Of a DNA stretch of 64,000 nucleotides, positions 1 through 10,788 are shown one piece after another; the stretch's first letter is position 1, and every line of letters starts with the position of its first letter. The DNA comes from Pogonophryne albipinna (taxonomy: Eukaryota > Chordata > Actinopteri > Perciformes > Artedidraconidae). Where the stretch lies: the NCBI GenBank assembly GCA_028583405.1, contig CM053253.1, positions 7,460,219-7,524,218 of the forward strand, written 5' to 3'. The position numbers and the translations under genes were made by a program. The notes under the pieces were generated by a model, which was given only the letters and a program-made list of their open reading frames with translations, was not told the DNA's origin and searched no databases.

Positions 1-97
1 AAATGTTGTCAGTGAAGAAGGAGGCAAAATCATTGCACGCCCTGGTGGATAGAAATTCAGAGGCTACTGACACTGGGGGGTTAGTTAGTCTGTCGAC

Positions 98-1470
98 CAG
101 CGACGTGCGGTCAGGGGAGGCAGGTGAGGCAGAGCCTCACTTGTCATTCTCCAATGTAACGGAAAAAAAGAATAATAATACAAATAATAATAATAATAAA
201 ATGTGTCCACTGATCTGTGTTGTAAATGTGATTTCTGTTTGATTCCAATCGCTTTTTATAGTAAAAATCGGCTAATTTGCCGAGCTCCGCTACAACTACG
301 GGGAGCGATGAGATTGAGAAGTGAGGCAGGGACGAGCTCTGCCTCACAGAAGCCCACAGTAACTTGCTGGAGCACGGGCACTAATTTAGCGCGGGCACTT
401 ATGTTGTGAGCGCGCCCAAGCCAGTTTACTGTGTGGTGATGTGAGGCACAGATGAGCTCTGCCTCACCTCAGAATGTGTCACCCCACAGAAACTGTCTGG
501 AAAGCGGGCCTAAGCGCAGCCTGCACCATCTCACTGTATGTCACCAATGTAATGTTTGTAGATCCCTTTATTACATTTATCCTCGCCATCCATAGTCTCT
601 AAAGAACTTATTTCACGTATATATGATATTTAAGCTCGCTGGTCTCATCATACAACGGCAATGAAAAAAGCACCAAGGGGAGGCAGCCACAACCTCTGCG
701 CACTGAAGGGGGCGCAAGTGAGCCCACAGGTTCTTGTTGCTACTGTTATTCTACGCAGAGACGGCAGAGCAAACACAAAACTAGGCTTTGAAACTAGAGG
801 AAGATAAGGAGGACTTTTACAAAAAGTAATAAAGATTGTTGTCCAGAAGGAAAGCATGGACTTCATCTTCAAGTCAAGGTAGACCACATTTGTAATGAAA
901 ATTGGATCTTACTAAGAGAGAACAATCCAATATTTAGATTTTGAGTAGGCTATCCTTTTGTTGAACGGTCTGTTTAAAATGAATCGAAGCATCAGACTAA
1001 CAAAAGCTTTTGAAAATAACAGAATATTTCGATTAAAGGTGGGTAGGTAAGTGTTGAGAAACCGGCCACGATATACACTTTTTTGTTATATTCCATGGAA
1101 TGCTCTTAACATCCCGATAGCAATGAATATCTTAAAGTGCTTTGACAAAAAATACATAAAAACATTTCATCTGTGGAAGCCGTAGTACTGTAAAAAAGCA
1201 ACGACCACTCATTTTAGCCGGCCCGGCTAAAATAACCCTGCCTGTCAGCCTTCCATCTGTGCACAAACTTATCTCGTGCCCTCATTGGTCATGTGCGTGT
1301 TCGTGTGTGTTGGAGGAGGGGCTGTGTATTTCAAATTCTAGCGCACTCGAGCTGGTTTCTCCAAAATTACCTACCCCGCCACCTTTAAGGTCAAAATATA
1401 TAATATTTGTAAATCTGACTCTGAAAGAGTCAGTGCCTCACCAGCCATGAAACCTCACCGCACGTCACTG
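98..1470. mobile_element. Non-autonomous hAT transposon, copy A, inserted in the L2
   Basis: Bounded by a perfect 8-bp target duplication CTGTCGAC at 90-97 and 1471-1478. Terminal inverted repeats read CAGCGACGTGCGGT on the left and CAGTGACGTGCGGT (complement) on the right. The 8-bp duplication and CAG...CTG ends are typical of hAT elements. About 1.37 kb, with no transposase ORF. GAGGCAGAGCCTCAC-type GC-rich repeats occur near the left end. It splits L2 ORF2 between endonuclease and reverse transcriptase, and the same insertion exists in copy B. Confidence 0.85.
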
Positions 1471-1478
1471 CTGTCGAC

Positions 1479-2727
1479 GGTAGCAAACAAGGCACGTGCG
1501 TTGTTTTTGTTTTTGGTAATGATGTCAGAGAAGAACGATTGTCGTGCGTTTTTCAATTCCAAATTATAAAGGCCAAGTCTCTCTTTATAGATTTCAAAGT
1601 GAACCTGGAGATTTGTTTTTCGCCACCTGCGTTCAGCTTTTCGACATTTTCTTTTTATCTGTCTTCACGGTCATGGCCTTTCTCCATGGAGATATTTTCT
1701 TGCCAGACACTTCCTTTACCTTAGTTGGAGCAATGGCATCTATAACATTTTTAATTTTTGAATTAAAATGATCTACTAACTCATTTACTGAGATGTTAGC
1801 AGGGGCAAGTGTGGAAGAAAAATTCTGAGTAAACATTTCCCTAGTATTTTCATGTTAAATATCGCTTGTGGTTACCTCTTTCTGAACATTTTTGTGAACA
1901 GAAATAGAGCTCTCAAAGAAAACACAGGAATGGTCAGAGAGTGCAACATCAGTCACCACAACCTTAGAGATATTCAGACCCTTTGAGATAATTAAGTCCA
2001 GAGTGTGCCCCTTATTGTGCCTGGGCTCCGTCACATGCTGAGTCAGTCCATAGCTATCAAGAACACAAAACAGTTATTTTGCCCCTCTGTCCTGGGGGTT
2101 GTCAACATGGATGTTAAAATCACCAACAATGACTAGAGGGTCAAAGTCAATACACACTATAGACAGCAGTTCGGTAAAATCATCAAAAAAGCTTGCACAG
2201 TATTTGGGTGGTCTATAGATATTTAGGAACAGAGCTCGAGCGGAGCATTTCAGCTGAAGGGCCACATATTCAAAAGAAGCAAAGTTCCCATAAGATGTCT
2301 TCCTGCATTGAAGGAGAATCATTGAACAGAATAGCAACTCCACCCCTTTCTTATGCATTCTTTCCTGACTCATAAAACTAAAGTTGGGAGGGGTTGATTC
2401 GATAAGAACAGCTGCACTGTTATTTTGTTCAATCCAAGTTTCTGTTAAAAACATAAAATCGAGATTGTGCTCAGTGATAAAATCATTGATTAAAAATGTT
2501 TTTCCTGCCAAAGACCTGACATTTAATAAAGCTAGTTTAAGTTCGTTAAACACACTATCAGTCAGGTTTTTTGTAACAAGCTGTGGCTGACATGGAATCA
2601 CTGCTAAATTAGATAAACTCACACAAACGTTTGAGCGCTTCCTGTATCTAAGATGATTCACCGCTCTTAATCTATTACCTATCAACACAGATATCGGCAA
2701 AGCTACAGGCAGGCAGGGCCCCGGCAT
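1479..2727 (-). pseudogene. L2 ORF2 endonuclease segment, copy A (broken)
   Basis: Minus-strand apurinic-like endonuclease domain of the L2 polyprotein. Visible motifs, in order, are the LNVRSLAGK start, FLTETWI with the catalytic glutamate, the GDFNIHVDN core, and remnants of the SDH end. A TAA codon follows NPQDRGAK in the same place as in copy B. Copy A has a further compensated frameshift around 2320-2360, where the conserved GGGVAILFND stretch is scrambled. It cannot encode a functional protein. Confidence 0.85.
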
Positions 2728-2781
2728 GTCCTGGAAAGAGTTGAGAGTGCCATACGCCCTTGAGCCTGGACCCAGCAGATA

Positions 2782-4375
2782 TCAGTTTGCAGCGTTTTGT
2801 ACACACACATCCCTATCAGACTTTGAAGGGGAGGGAGGACCCACCACCCTGCTCCTCTCATCATAGGAGGCCAGGGTGAGGGCTACACTGTAAGCCGGGG
2901 GAGATGGTGCGCATCTCTGCTTCGGTGATTTTGGTGGGCGTCGTTGAGGGGCGGGGGTAAAGGACATGCTGCCAATCCTGCGTGTCGCCTTCATGTGGTC
3001 ATCGAACTCCAGGGGGGTGGGCGAGGGTGAAAGGGTGAGCGGAGAGTAGAGAGAGCTGGGGGATGAATGAAGAGTATCCTCAAAGGCGTTGACAGGGAGG
3101 GTGACGGGCAGTGGAGACTCCTCCATTTGTGTCATAGGTCTCCCATAATCAGAACATTCCTCAGGCGGGTGCAGTGATACTTCTTCAGGGTTTTCTGCGC
3201 GATGTGATGTGTCTTTCTCCTGTTTTGGTTCCTCTTGCCGCTTGTCCTTGGCAGAGGGAACAGATTGATGACGCAGGCAGTTGAATATGTTAGAGATAAA
3301 CAATTTCACTCCTGACTTGTTCAGGCAAACTTCATTTGCCTTGAAAAGATGTCTGCAATCCCAGAAAAAGTTAAAATTGTCAATAAAATGGACAGAATGG
3401 TCAGTACAGACAGTTGAAAGCCAGGTGTTCAGTGCAAACAATCTGCTGAATCTCTCCACTCCTCTTCTGACTGGCGGTAGAGGGCCACTGATGAACACCT
3501 CTGCATTTAGAGAGCTGACAGTTTCCAACAAACATTTAAAGTCTTCTTTCAGCACTTCTGACTCTTGTTTCACAACATCATTTGTTCCAATGTGCAGTAC
3601 CACATTCTTCAGTCGGATGTTCAGCCCCAATATGCAGGATCTTCTCAGCCAAGTCAGATACCACATCCTTGGGAAAACAGAGTACTTTGGTGTTGTTCTT
3701 ACTACACATACCTTTTACATCTCTTACAGCAGAGTCCCCCACAATCAGAGTTTCAGGCCCAGTCGTTAGCTTTCCCTCTAGCCTTTTACTTTTGGAGTAG
3801 CTATTGGTCCTTACCCTGCTGTGTGAAGAGGACAGGTTGTCCAGGTCATCAGAAAGAGATCTCCGGCTCTCGGTCAGCGGAGCGTATCTGTTCTGGATTG
3901 GCACACTTGGTGGTTTAGGAGGATTTTTTGTAGTTCTCCCTTTAGCAGCTGTCCACTGCTGTTTCCTAGTAGGAACAGGGGTTGAAGAGGCGCTCTTCCT
4001 GGGTGATAACAATGCAGGCCAGCCGGTCGCATCACAGATTTCTGAGCGCTGGGCTCTGCCTGTTATCCGTCCTCCCAAATCCCATGGAAATGATTTACTC
4101 CTAGGCTTTGCACCCAGAGAGTTCCAGGGAGGACTACCACTTGTAGATTTATTACCCAGTACACAGCCCTCCTGTTCCTTGGAATCCGTGTAGCTGCTAA
4201 CTAGCTGTGAGTTAGCATACCCTTTTCCATTATTTTGCAACACTGGTAAAGTGGTGTCATTCCCACGACATAGTCCATTCACTTCCCCGTTAACTTCCAA
4301 CCGTTGCATTTTCATTTCCAACACAGCCATCTTCTGTATACGTTTCTGGAAGTCATCTGTAGAGAACGGAGGCAT
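2782..4375 (-). pseudogene. L2 ORF1 esterase-like protein, copy A (frameshifted)
   Basis: Same gene as 20452-22047, but a 2-bp deletion near 3612 (CTTCAGTCGG instead of CTTCACAGTCGG) splits it into two overlapping frames, 4375-3578 and 3666-2782. The first piece holds the N-terminal low-complexity region and the IVGDSAVRDVKG block; the second holds the HIGTNDVVKQ and ISGPLPPVRRG blocks of an SGNH-hydrolase-like (esterase) domain. CR1/L2-type LINEs are known to carry such an esterase in ORF1. Confidence 0.85.
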
Positions 4376-4440
4376 TTTGCTACCAACTAGCTTAAGCTAA
4401 ATAGCATGCAGTAGCCTACCAGGCTTTAGCTGTTGCTAGG

Positions 4441-5722
4441 CCACGCTACTGTAAGACTGAGGTCGTCGTAAAAATGTTGAAATATGGCTGAAACCCTCCG
4501 TCTATTTACGAAGATGAACTGTCCCAGTGATAAGTTAATGTCCAGGAGCCGCTGCTCGAAGTTTTCAGAGAATAAGAATAGGAAAATCAGCATAAAAAGT
4601 AAGCAGAGGCAAGAGCAAGCAGAAAAGCGTCTGCACTGTAAGAAAGATAAGAAAGACAGGACTATAAAAAAATTAAAGACCACAATAATAAGAGTGGTAA
4701 CGATTTTCTATCGTTATTATATATATATATTGCCACTGTTCTTTAATACTGACACCTAACTTGCACTAAGGTGTGTCTGCTGCTATATATATTGCCAGTT
4801 ACATTGTTTTGAAACTACTTACACTTTATTTTACATTTCACACTTTTATTTAACTTCAATTTACATGCATACGACACACCTGGAACAGCGTGATGCCGTT
4901 ATTGTTATGTCTTGACTGTGCAATAAAACAAACAAAACTGGCGAAGCTTTATTTATTGTGTCCCACCCCAAATGTGCAGAATAGAAGAATGTGAGAGCAG
5001 ACAGGTGTCGGTGGTTGAATTTATCTACAATGTTGCAACCTTGTGCAGCAATGGCAGGGGCAGAAACACAAGTCTTACACACATAAACACAAGTAATTTA
5101 TCATGTCATTTGTTTTAGATAAATAAGGGAAAAACACCAAACAAGGGTTAATGTCCTTTTCCAAAATCAGCCTGAGGGGGTAATATATAATAAATACATA
5201 AAGATAAAGTCCATTGTTATAATGGGGTATTTTATTTGTAAATTACCCTTATGAACTCCATCATGTCTGAGGTCGGAAAGTAAACAAACGCATCATACAG
5301 CGGGTGGGCTTTATACCCCCTCCCCCGTGTAGTTCTTCTTCTCTCGTTTTTTTTGTACTCGCCGTGAAGTGGTTTTGCGGCCTGCCAGTAAACCCAGAGA
5401 AGAAGAAGAAGACAAAGTGCCGTCAGCGTAATCTTGCCTCAGGGAAAGTACTGCGGTGTGAATGCGATTGGCACTAGCCCCATGGCGGAGTCAGTGCCGT
5501 GGTACTTTAGTGCCGGCACTAAAGTACGGCAAGTCCTGCGGTGTGAAAGCGGCTATAGATGCGATTGACTCTTAATAAATATGACATAATCATTTCAAAT
5601 TTGTTCTAGCTTCTGTTTGGAATATAATATATTGACATCATTTCCAAGTGTAAATCTGTACGGCTGGCGTGGATTGGTTGTGTGTTGTGTGCTGCTGGTG
5701 TCTATGTGTAGGTGCCACTTAC
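4441..5722. other. Intergenic or intronic sequence; MITE-like end at 5330-5565
   Basis: No supported gene. At 4720-4735 there is a short TA-rich run. At 5445-5565 an element end contains GTACTGCGGTGTGAATGCG and CCTGCGGTGTGAAAGCGGC, resembling the ends of the 32580-33280 MITE; the GAAGAAGAAG tract and the phrase GCCAGTAAACCCAGAG near 5390 also have a counterpart inside that MITE. I could not find a matching left end, so this is probably a decayed relative. Copy B (22440-23393) is nearly identical. Confidence 0.45.
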
Positions 5723-5810
5723 CTTGTACAATGAGGTAGACCTGTGAGGTCTTGGGCTGCTGCTTCGTCTGTATGGAGCAGGTGTACGACCCCTCATCAT
5801 ACACATCCAC
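5723..5810 (-). pseudogene. lsamp: lsamp-like IgLON exon (end of first Ig domain), copy A
   Basis: An 88-bp minus-strand exon with a clean acceptor (GTGTATAG before 5810) and donor (GTAAGT after 5723). It encodes [19 protein letters not shown] followed by [10 protein letters not shown], the F and G strands of the first Ig domain of the IgLON family (LSAMP, NTM, OPCML, NEGR1). The [10 protein letters not shown] wording fits LSAMP best from memory. IgLONs are GPI-anchored neuronal adhesion proteins. The preceding exon is truncated by a transposon (6572-6619) and no other exons of this copy are visible before the gap, so this copy cannot make a protein as assembled. It is identical in exon structure to 23394-23481. 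Confidence 0.75.
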
Positions 5811-6571
5811 CTATACACAATAACAAATACAATATTGTTTTCATTAGTTTGAAAATATCTTATCATATGCCTGGCAGAGCATCTTATCCTCACTTATCTT
5901 CCTACATGTTACTTTTTCAAGATCCTACTCTATAATTTTTATTTTGACAAACATTCACAATATTCTCCAAATAAATATTTATGATTCTTCAGTGAAACAA
6001 CGTTATACAGGAAAGTAGTCGAATTATCTCAATCAACTTTACAATATAATATGTTTTGATTATTATTAATTAATTCAACTTTAAGAAGTCAAAGCTTATA
6101 GACATGAGTAATGATCATCATTACATAAGATAAGATCAGCATTTCAGCAGACCTCCCAGCATGGACAGTTTAGATGAGGTACTTAACCCTTTATGAAAAC
6201 ATGTATTATTTTTTAGTAAGACTTGCTGAACTGATAATCAATGAAAACGATAACTTTAACATTCTGGGAGGATAATCTCATTTACTGTCTAGCAGAGGGT
6301 GCATATACTGATACCAGTCTAACATTAGTTTATTTTCAAATGATTATTTATTGTTGTTAAAGCACAAAAAAGGGTTAAAATTAATAGATGAACATACAAA
6401 AAACAGATATGCTTATGAAGGTTATGTTTAATAATTTTTAAATGTAATCCTAAGGAGGAGAAACAAATGGTTCTTTCCCATCTTTAAATGCAGCTGTTAT
6501 TAAATCTAACGATGAAATCAAAGAATAAAAAAAACAAAAACATTTTGGTCCGGTTTCTAGGTCAGTGTTAC
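5811..6571. other. Intron between two lsamp-like exons, copy A
   Basis: AT-rich sequence between the acceptor at 5811-5812 and the donor at 6570-6571 of the same minus-strand gene. I see no ORF, RNA gene or recognisable repeat in it. Copy B is 23482-24242. Confidence 0.6.
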
Positions 6572-6619
6572 CTGCTGTATGCGCAGGCTGTACTCGAGCT
6601 GTCCTTTAGTCACCAGGAG
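6572..6619 (-). pseudogene. lsamp: lsamp-like exon, 3' fragment, copy A (cut by Harbinger)
   Basis: Minus-strand coding fragment LLVTKGQLEYSLRIQQ ending at a consensus donor (CAGCAG then GTAAC). The frame joins in phase 0 to VDVYDEG of the next exon. Its upstream half is missing here; in copy B that half lies on the far side of the Harbinger element (27768-27868), and the two pieces reunite as DPRVD-LLVTKG with no lost codon. The fragment ends at GGAG, which merges with the transposon terminus. Confidence 0.7.
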
Positions 6620-6839
6620 TGGAGGGCACCAGCTGGGCGTAAGCTGGTCGTAACTCTACGTCCGACGTAGAACCGAAGGTTAAGACCAAACTAAAGTTAT
6701 GACTAGTGCACCACTTAGACTTAAGCCCTGTATGCGTTGCGCCCAGGTGTAACTTTTACGCCTAGTACGGAGCAGGCGTAAATCGGAAAGAGAGACTAGT
6801 ATCCATAGTAACGTAAAACAGGCAAGAAGGAAAATAACT

Positions 6840-7941
6840 ATGGCAGTGCGTCTTGTTTACATGTTGTAACCAAAAGGGCATTAAGAAGAGAAAGAGTCGT
6901 CCGTGATCGAACAAACCCACTGGACATCTATTCAGTGAGCTGATAGAGAGGTTTCGTTTCGGCAGACAAGCCCTTTTTGATTTAATCGAGGAGATCTCCC
7001 CTCAACAACAGAACGGATCAGACAGAAACGCTGCGCTCTTCCCAACCTTGCAGGTGCTGATTGCGCTCAGATTCTACGCGAACGGGGCCTTTCAAAATAC
7101 TGTGGGAGACATGATTAATGTTCATCGCACAACTGCATGTCGGGCTATAAGACAAGTTTCATTGGCCCAGCACCGCCTTAGGAACTATATTCACCTACCC
7201 ACACAAGAAGAAGCAGCGAAATCCAGGCAAGATTTTTTTTTTAAATCAGGTATACCTGGTATTGTCGGATACATCGACGGTACTCATGTTGGCATTCAGG
7301 CCCCCTCTGAACATGAGTATTTGTATGTTAATAGAAAAGGTTACCATTCTATAAATGTTCAAATTGTGTGCAACTCGGACATGGGCATTGTCGACCTCGT
7401 TGCAAGATGGCCTGGGTCGACCCATGATGCTCGCATCTGAGAGAGAGCGCCCTTCAACGGGAATTTGAGGCAGGGAGAGTGAATGGTCTTCTTCTCGGAG
7501 ACAGTGGATACTGAAGCGCTGGCTAATGACACCTGTCATCGCAGAGAGAACTGCACAAGAGCGCCGCTATAACGAGAAGCATACACAAACGAGGAACATT
7601 GTAGAGCGCTGCATTGGAGTGCTCAAACGTAGGTTAGTAAGTCATTTTTATAATATATAAAAGGCCAGCCTTTTAATGTAGCCTAGATATAGGCTAAATT
7701 GTTTTTTGCTTTTTTTTGTAGGTTTCACTGCCTCCACAGTGAAATGCGAATGCACCCTGAGCGCGTCTGCGTGATCATTGCTGCCACTGCGGTGCTGCAC
7801 AACATCTGTGTGAAAAAGAGAATCCCCCTTCCGATGCAAGGAGAATTGGTACTGGAGGCGGATGAGAACCCTGTGGCTCCTGCTGGCATCCGTGAAGATA
7901 TCGGTGGACGACCCCGCAATCATATAATAAACAACCTATAG
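6840..7941 (+). pseudogene. Harbinger transposase (HARBI1-like DDE nuclease), copy A
   Basis: Two-exon transposase with DDE_Tnp_4-type motifs: GIPGIVGYIDGTHVGI (first Asp), GSTHDARI (second Asp), GDSGY, then NIVERCIGVLKR (Glu region), then an intron and an exon ending IINNL. Defects in this copy are an early stop after the first residues (MAVRLVYML then TAA), a 1-bp deletion after GSTHDARI that creates a stop at 7438, and the frameshift after GDSGY shared with copy B. Clearly inactive. The intron (about 7633-7721, ending TTTTTTGTAG) matches copy B. Confidence 0.8.
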
Positions 7942-8030
7942 ACCTATATATTTGTAATATGAACGCTGTTTTTTTGCAATTGCATTTCAATAAGCTCCCT
8001 TTGTGACCACATATTTTCATTAGGCCTATT

Positions 8031-8410
8031 TTATTCAAAGAACACACACAAGAACATTAAATAACAACATTTTGGAGAACTATTAACATGAAATTGAGAT
8101 AAAAAAACAAGTAGGCCTACAACATGATTACAGAATGGTGAAACATTGTCTTCTTCAGTGATTAGTAGCTGATTCTTAAGAATGATTATTTGGAGTCTCA
8201 ATTTCTCCTTCTCCAGCTCAATTTTTTCGTGTTCCGCTCTCAATTTGACGGTCTCTACCTCCACACGAACGATTTCTTTCTCCGTCAGTTCCCGCTGTAG
8301 CTCTGACAAATCCCTCTTTCTCTTTCGGGGTGTGGCCATTTGGGATTCCCCTTGAGTCATCGCTGACGCTGTGGGTGTGGGAATTCCTTCTTCTCTGCGG
8401 TCCTCTGAGT
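8031..8410 (-). pseudogene. Harbinger accessory protein C-terminal coiled-coil exon, copy A
   Basis: Minus-strand ORF with the phrase RKRKRDLSELQRELTEKE followed by a charged heptad region ending KEKLRLQIIILKNQ. Harbinger elements normally encode a second, Myb/SANT-like DNA-binding protein beside the transposase, and such proteins end in a coiled coil like this. The Myb domain exon itself is not visible, and the frame upstream of the ATG (DSEDRREEG) begins after a TTTTACAG acceptor-like site. Same as 25709-26038. Confidence 0.55.
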
Positions 8411-8974
8411 CTGTAAAATGGTAAAATGGCGTTGCTTGGCAACAATTACTGTTTTGCGTGTATTCACGTGGACGCGCATCTTAAGACCAGGCGCAGCTAC
8501 GCCCAAGACTAGTCAGGCTTGGTGCACTCGGTGTAAATTCGAATCACTACGTCGGACGTAGCTAAGCCCGACGTTAGAGTTAAGCTCTACTTTTTTACGC
8601 CCACTTAGACTTAAGCCCTGTATGCATTGCGCCCGGGTGTAACTTTTACGCCTAGTATGGAGCAGGCGTAAATCGGAAAGAGAGACTAGTATCCATAGTA
8701 ACGTAAAACAGGCAAGAAGGATATTAAGATGGCAGGGCGTCTTGTTTACATGTTTAACAATGAAAGGGCATTAAGAAGAGTCTCAATTTCTCCTTCTCCA
8801 GCTCAATTTTTTCGTGTTCCGCTCTCAATTTGACGGTCTCCACCTCCACACGAACGATTTCTTTCTCCGTCAGAGGCGCGTCCACGTGAATACACGCGAA
8901 ACAGTAATTGTTGCCAAGCAACACACGTCTACATAATTTAACACTCGAACTCCTCCATTCAGAGCAAACTAAGA

Positions 8975-9240
8975 CTTGGATAATGAAGTCAGGATAACCG
9001 AAACCAAAAGAAGAGAAAAAATTACGCCCACACCCCGAAAAAGAAAGAGGGATTTTACAGAGCTACAGCGTGAACTGGTGGAGAAAGAGATCGTTCGTGT
9101 GGAGGTGGAGACCGCAAAACTGAGAGCGGGAACATGACAAAATTGAGCTGGAGAAGGAGAAATTAAGACTCAAAATTATAATTCTTAAGAATCAGCAAAG
9201 AATCACTGAAGAGGACAATTTGTCATTCACCATTCTCTAA
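8975..9240 (+). pseudogene. Second coiled-coil accessory fragment, inverted, copy A
   Basis: Plus-strand homologue of the preceding coiled coil (RKRKRDFTELQRELVEKE), in the opposite orientation, so the two are head-to-head. In this copy the frame is disturbed by single-base differences from copy B (for example GCGGGAACATG against GCGGAACATG). Non-functional remnant of a second Harbinger copy. Confidence 0.6.
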
Positions 9241-9674
9241 TCATATTTGTTGTACTTTGTTTATCTCAATGTCAATGTTAATAGTTCTCCAAATGTTATC
9301 TATGTTCTTGTGTGTGTTTTTTGAATAAAATAGGCTATAAAACGGCCTAATGAAAATATGTGGTCACAATGGGAGCTTATTGAAATGCAATTGCAAAAAA
9401 ACAGCGTTCATATTACAAATATACAGGGCTATATGTTGTTTATTGTGTGATTGCGGTTAACTCGTCCACCGATATCTTCACGGATGCCAGGAGGATTTTG
9501 CTGCTTCTTCTTGTGTTGGTAAGTGAATATAATTCCTAAGGCGGCGCTGGAGAGCCAAGGAAACTTGTCTAATAGCCCGACATGCAGTTGTGCGATGAAC
9601 ATTAATCATGTCTCCCACAGTATTAAAGTAAAATCTGAGCGCAATCAGCACCTGCAAGGTTGGGGAGAGCGCAG

Positions 9675-9775
9675 CGCAGGCATGAAAACGGGTCAGGGGT
9701 GAAAAAGGGTGAGAAGGATATTATCCCTCTAGGGGGGTCCGGGGGAATGCTCCCCGGAAGAAAATGTTGAATATT
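9675..9775. repeat. G-rich repeat fragment at contig end
   Basis: Homology to copy B stops at 9674 (GAGCGCAGCG). The next 101 bp are unrelated to 27353 onward and contain CTAGGGGGGTCCGGGGGAAT followed by CTCCCCGG. A similar phrase, CAGGGGGGTCTGGGGGGATT then CTCCCCC, lies at 34970-35000, so this is a dispersed repeat. It abuts the gap directly. Confidence 0.5.
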
Positions 9776-10775
9776 NNNNNNNNNNNNNNNNNNNNNNNNN
9801 NNNNNNNNNNNNNNNNNNNNNNNNNNNNNNNNNNNNNNNNNNNNNNNNNNNNNNNNNNNNNNNNNNNNNNNNNNNNNNNNNNNNNNNNNNNNNNNNNNNN
9901 NNNNNNNNNNNNNNNNNNNNNNNNNNNNNNNNNNNNNNNNNNNNNNNNNNNNNNNNNNNNNNNNNNNNNNNNNNNNNNNNNNNNNNNNNNNNNNNNNNNN
10001 NNNNNNNNNNNNNNNNNNNNNNNNNNNNNNNNNNNNNNNNNNNNNNNNNNNNNNNNNNNNNNNNNNNNNNNNNNNNNNNNNNNNNNNNNNNNNNNNNNNN
10101 NNNNNNNNNNNNNNNNNNNNNNNNNNNNNNNNNNNNNNNNNNNNNNNNNNNNNNNNNNNNNNNNNNNNNNNNNNNNNNNNNNNNNNNNNNNNNNNNNNNN
10201 NNNNNNNNNNNNNNNNNNNNNNNNNNNNNNNNNNNNNNNNNNNNNNNNNNNNNNNNNNNNNNNNNNNNNNNNNNNNNNNNNNNNNNNNNNNNNNNNNNNN
10301 NNNNNNNNNNNNNNNNNNNNNNNNNNNNNNNNNNNNNNNNNNNNNNNNNNNNNNNNNNNNNNNNNNNNNNNNNNNNNNNNNNNNNNNNNNNNNNNNNNNN
10401 NNNNNNNNNNNNNNNNNNNNNNNNNNNNNNNNNNNNNNNNNNNNNNNNNNNNNNNNNNNNNNNNNNNNNNNNNNNNNNNNNNNNNNNNNNNNNNNNNNNN
10501 NNNNNNNNNNNNNNNNNNNNNNNNNNNNNNNNNNNNNNNNNNNNNNNNNNNNNNNNNNNNNNNNNNNNNNNNNNNNNNNNNNNNNNNNNNNNNNNNNNNN
10601 NNNNNNNNNNNNNNNNNNNNNNNNNNNNNNNNNNNNNNNNNNNNNNNNNNNNNNNNNNNNNNNNNNNNNNNNNNNNNNNNNNNNNNNNNNNNNNNNNNNN
10701 NNNNNNNNNNNNNNNNNNNNNNNNNNNNNNNNNNNNNNNNNNNNNNNNNNNNNNNNNNNNNNNNNNNNNNNNNNN
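9776..10775. other. Scaffold gap, exactly 1000 N
   Basis: A run of N of exactly 1000 bases, the usual placeholder for a gap of unknown size. Sequence on the two sides is unrelated (lsamp/Harbinger on the left, TRIM 3' end on the right), so the join itself is a scaffolding inference. Confidence 0.99.
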
Positions 10776-10788
10776 CAATGACTTCAGG

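Larger units (their letters stand above)
1..4440 (-). mobile_element. L2-clade LINE, copy A (partial, antisense)
   Basis: Antisense non-LTR retrotransposon that enters from the left edge. It is nearly identical to 17674-22110. Read on the minus strand it contains ORF1 (esterase-like) at 4375-2782, then the endonuclease part of ORF2 at 2727-1479, then a hAT insertion at 98-1470, then a few ORF2 codons at 97-1; the reverse transcriptase lies off the window. The 5' limit is uncertain because no promoter or target duplication could be recognised beyond ORF1. Compared with copy B it carries more small indels, so its reading frames are worse. L2 assignment rests on the copy B reverse transcriptase and 3' tail. 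Confidence 0.85.
6620..9674. mobile_element. PIF/Harbinger composite, copy A (truncated)
   Basis: Starts with the terminal repeat AGGAGTGGAGGGCACCAGCT, then a transposase gene on the plus strand, then a minus-strand coiled-coil partner ORF. At about 8585 a second element of the same family begins; the leader found at 6700-6820 is repeated at 8603-8725. The second element is internally deleted and continues with a plus-strand coiled-coil piece and a minus-strand transposase start. Copy A stops abruptly at 9674 inside that inverted transposase fragment, whereas copy B runs on to the matching terminus at 27767. Confidence 0.8.
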
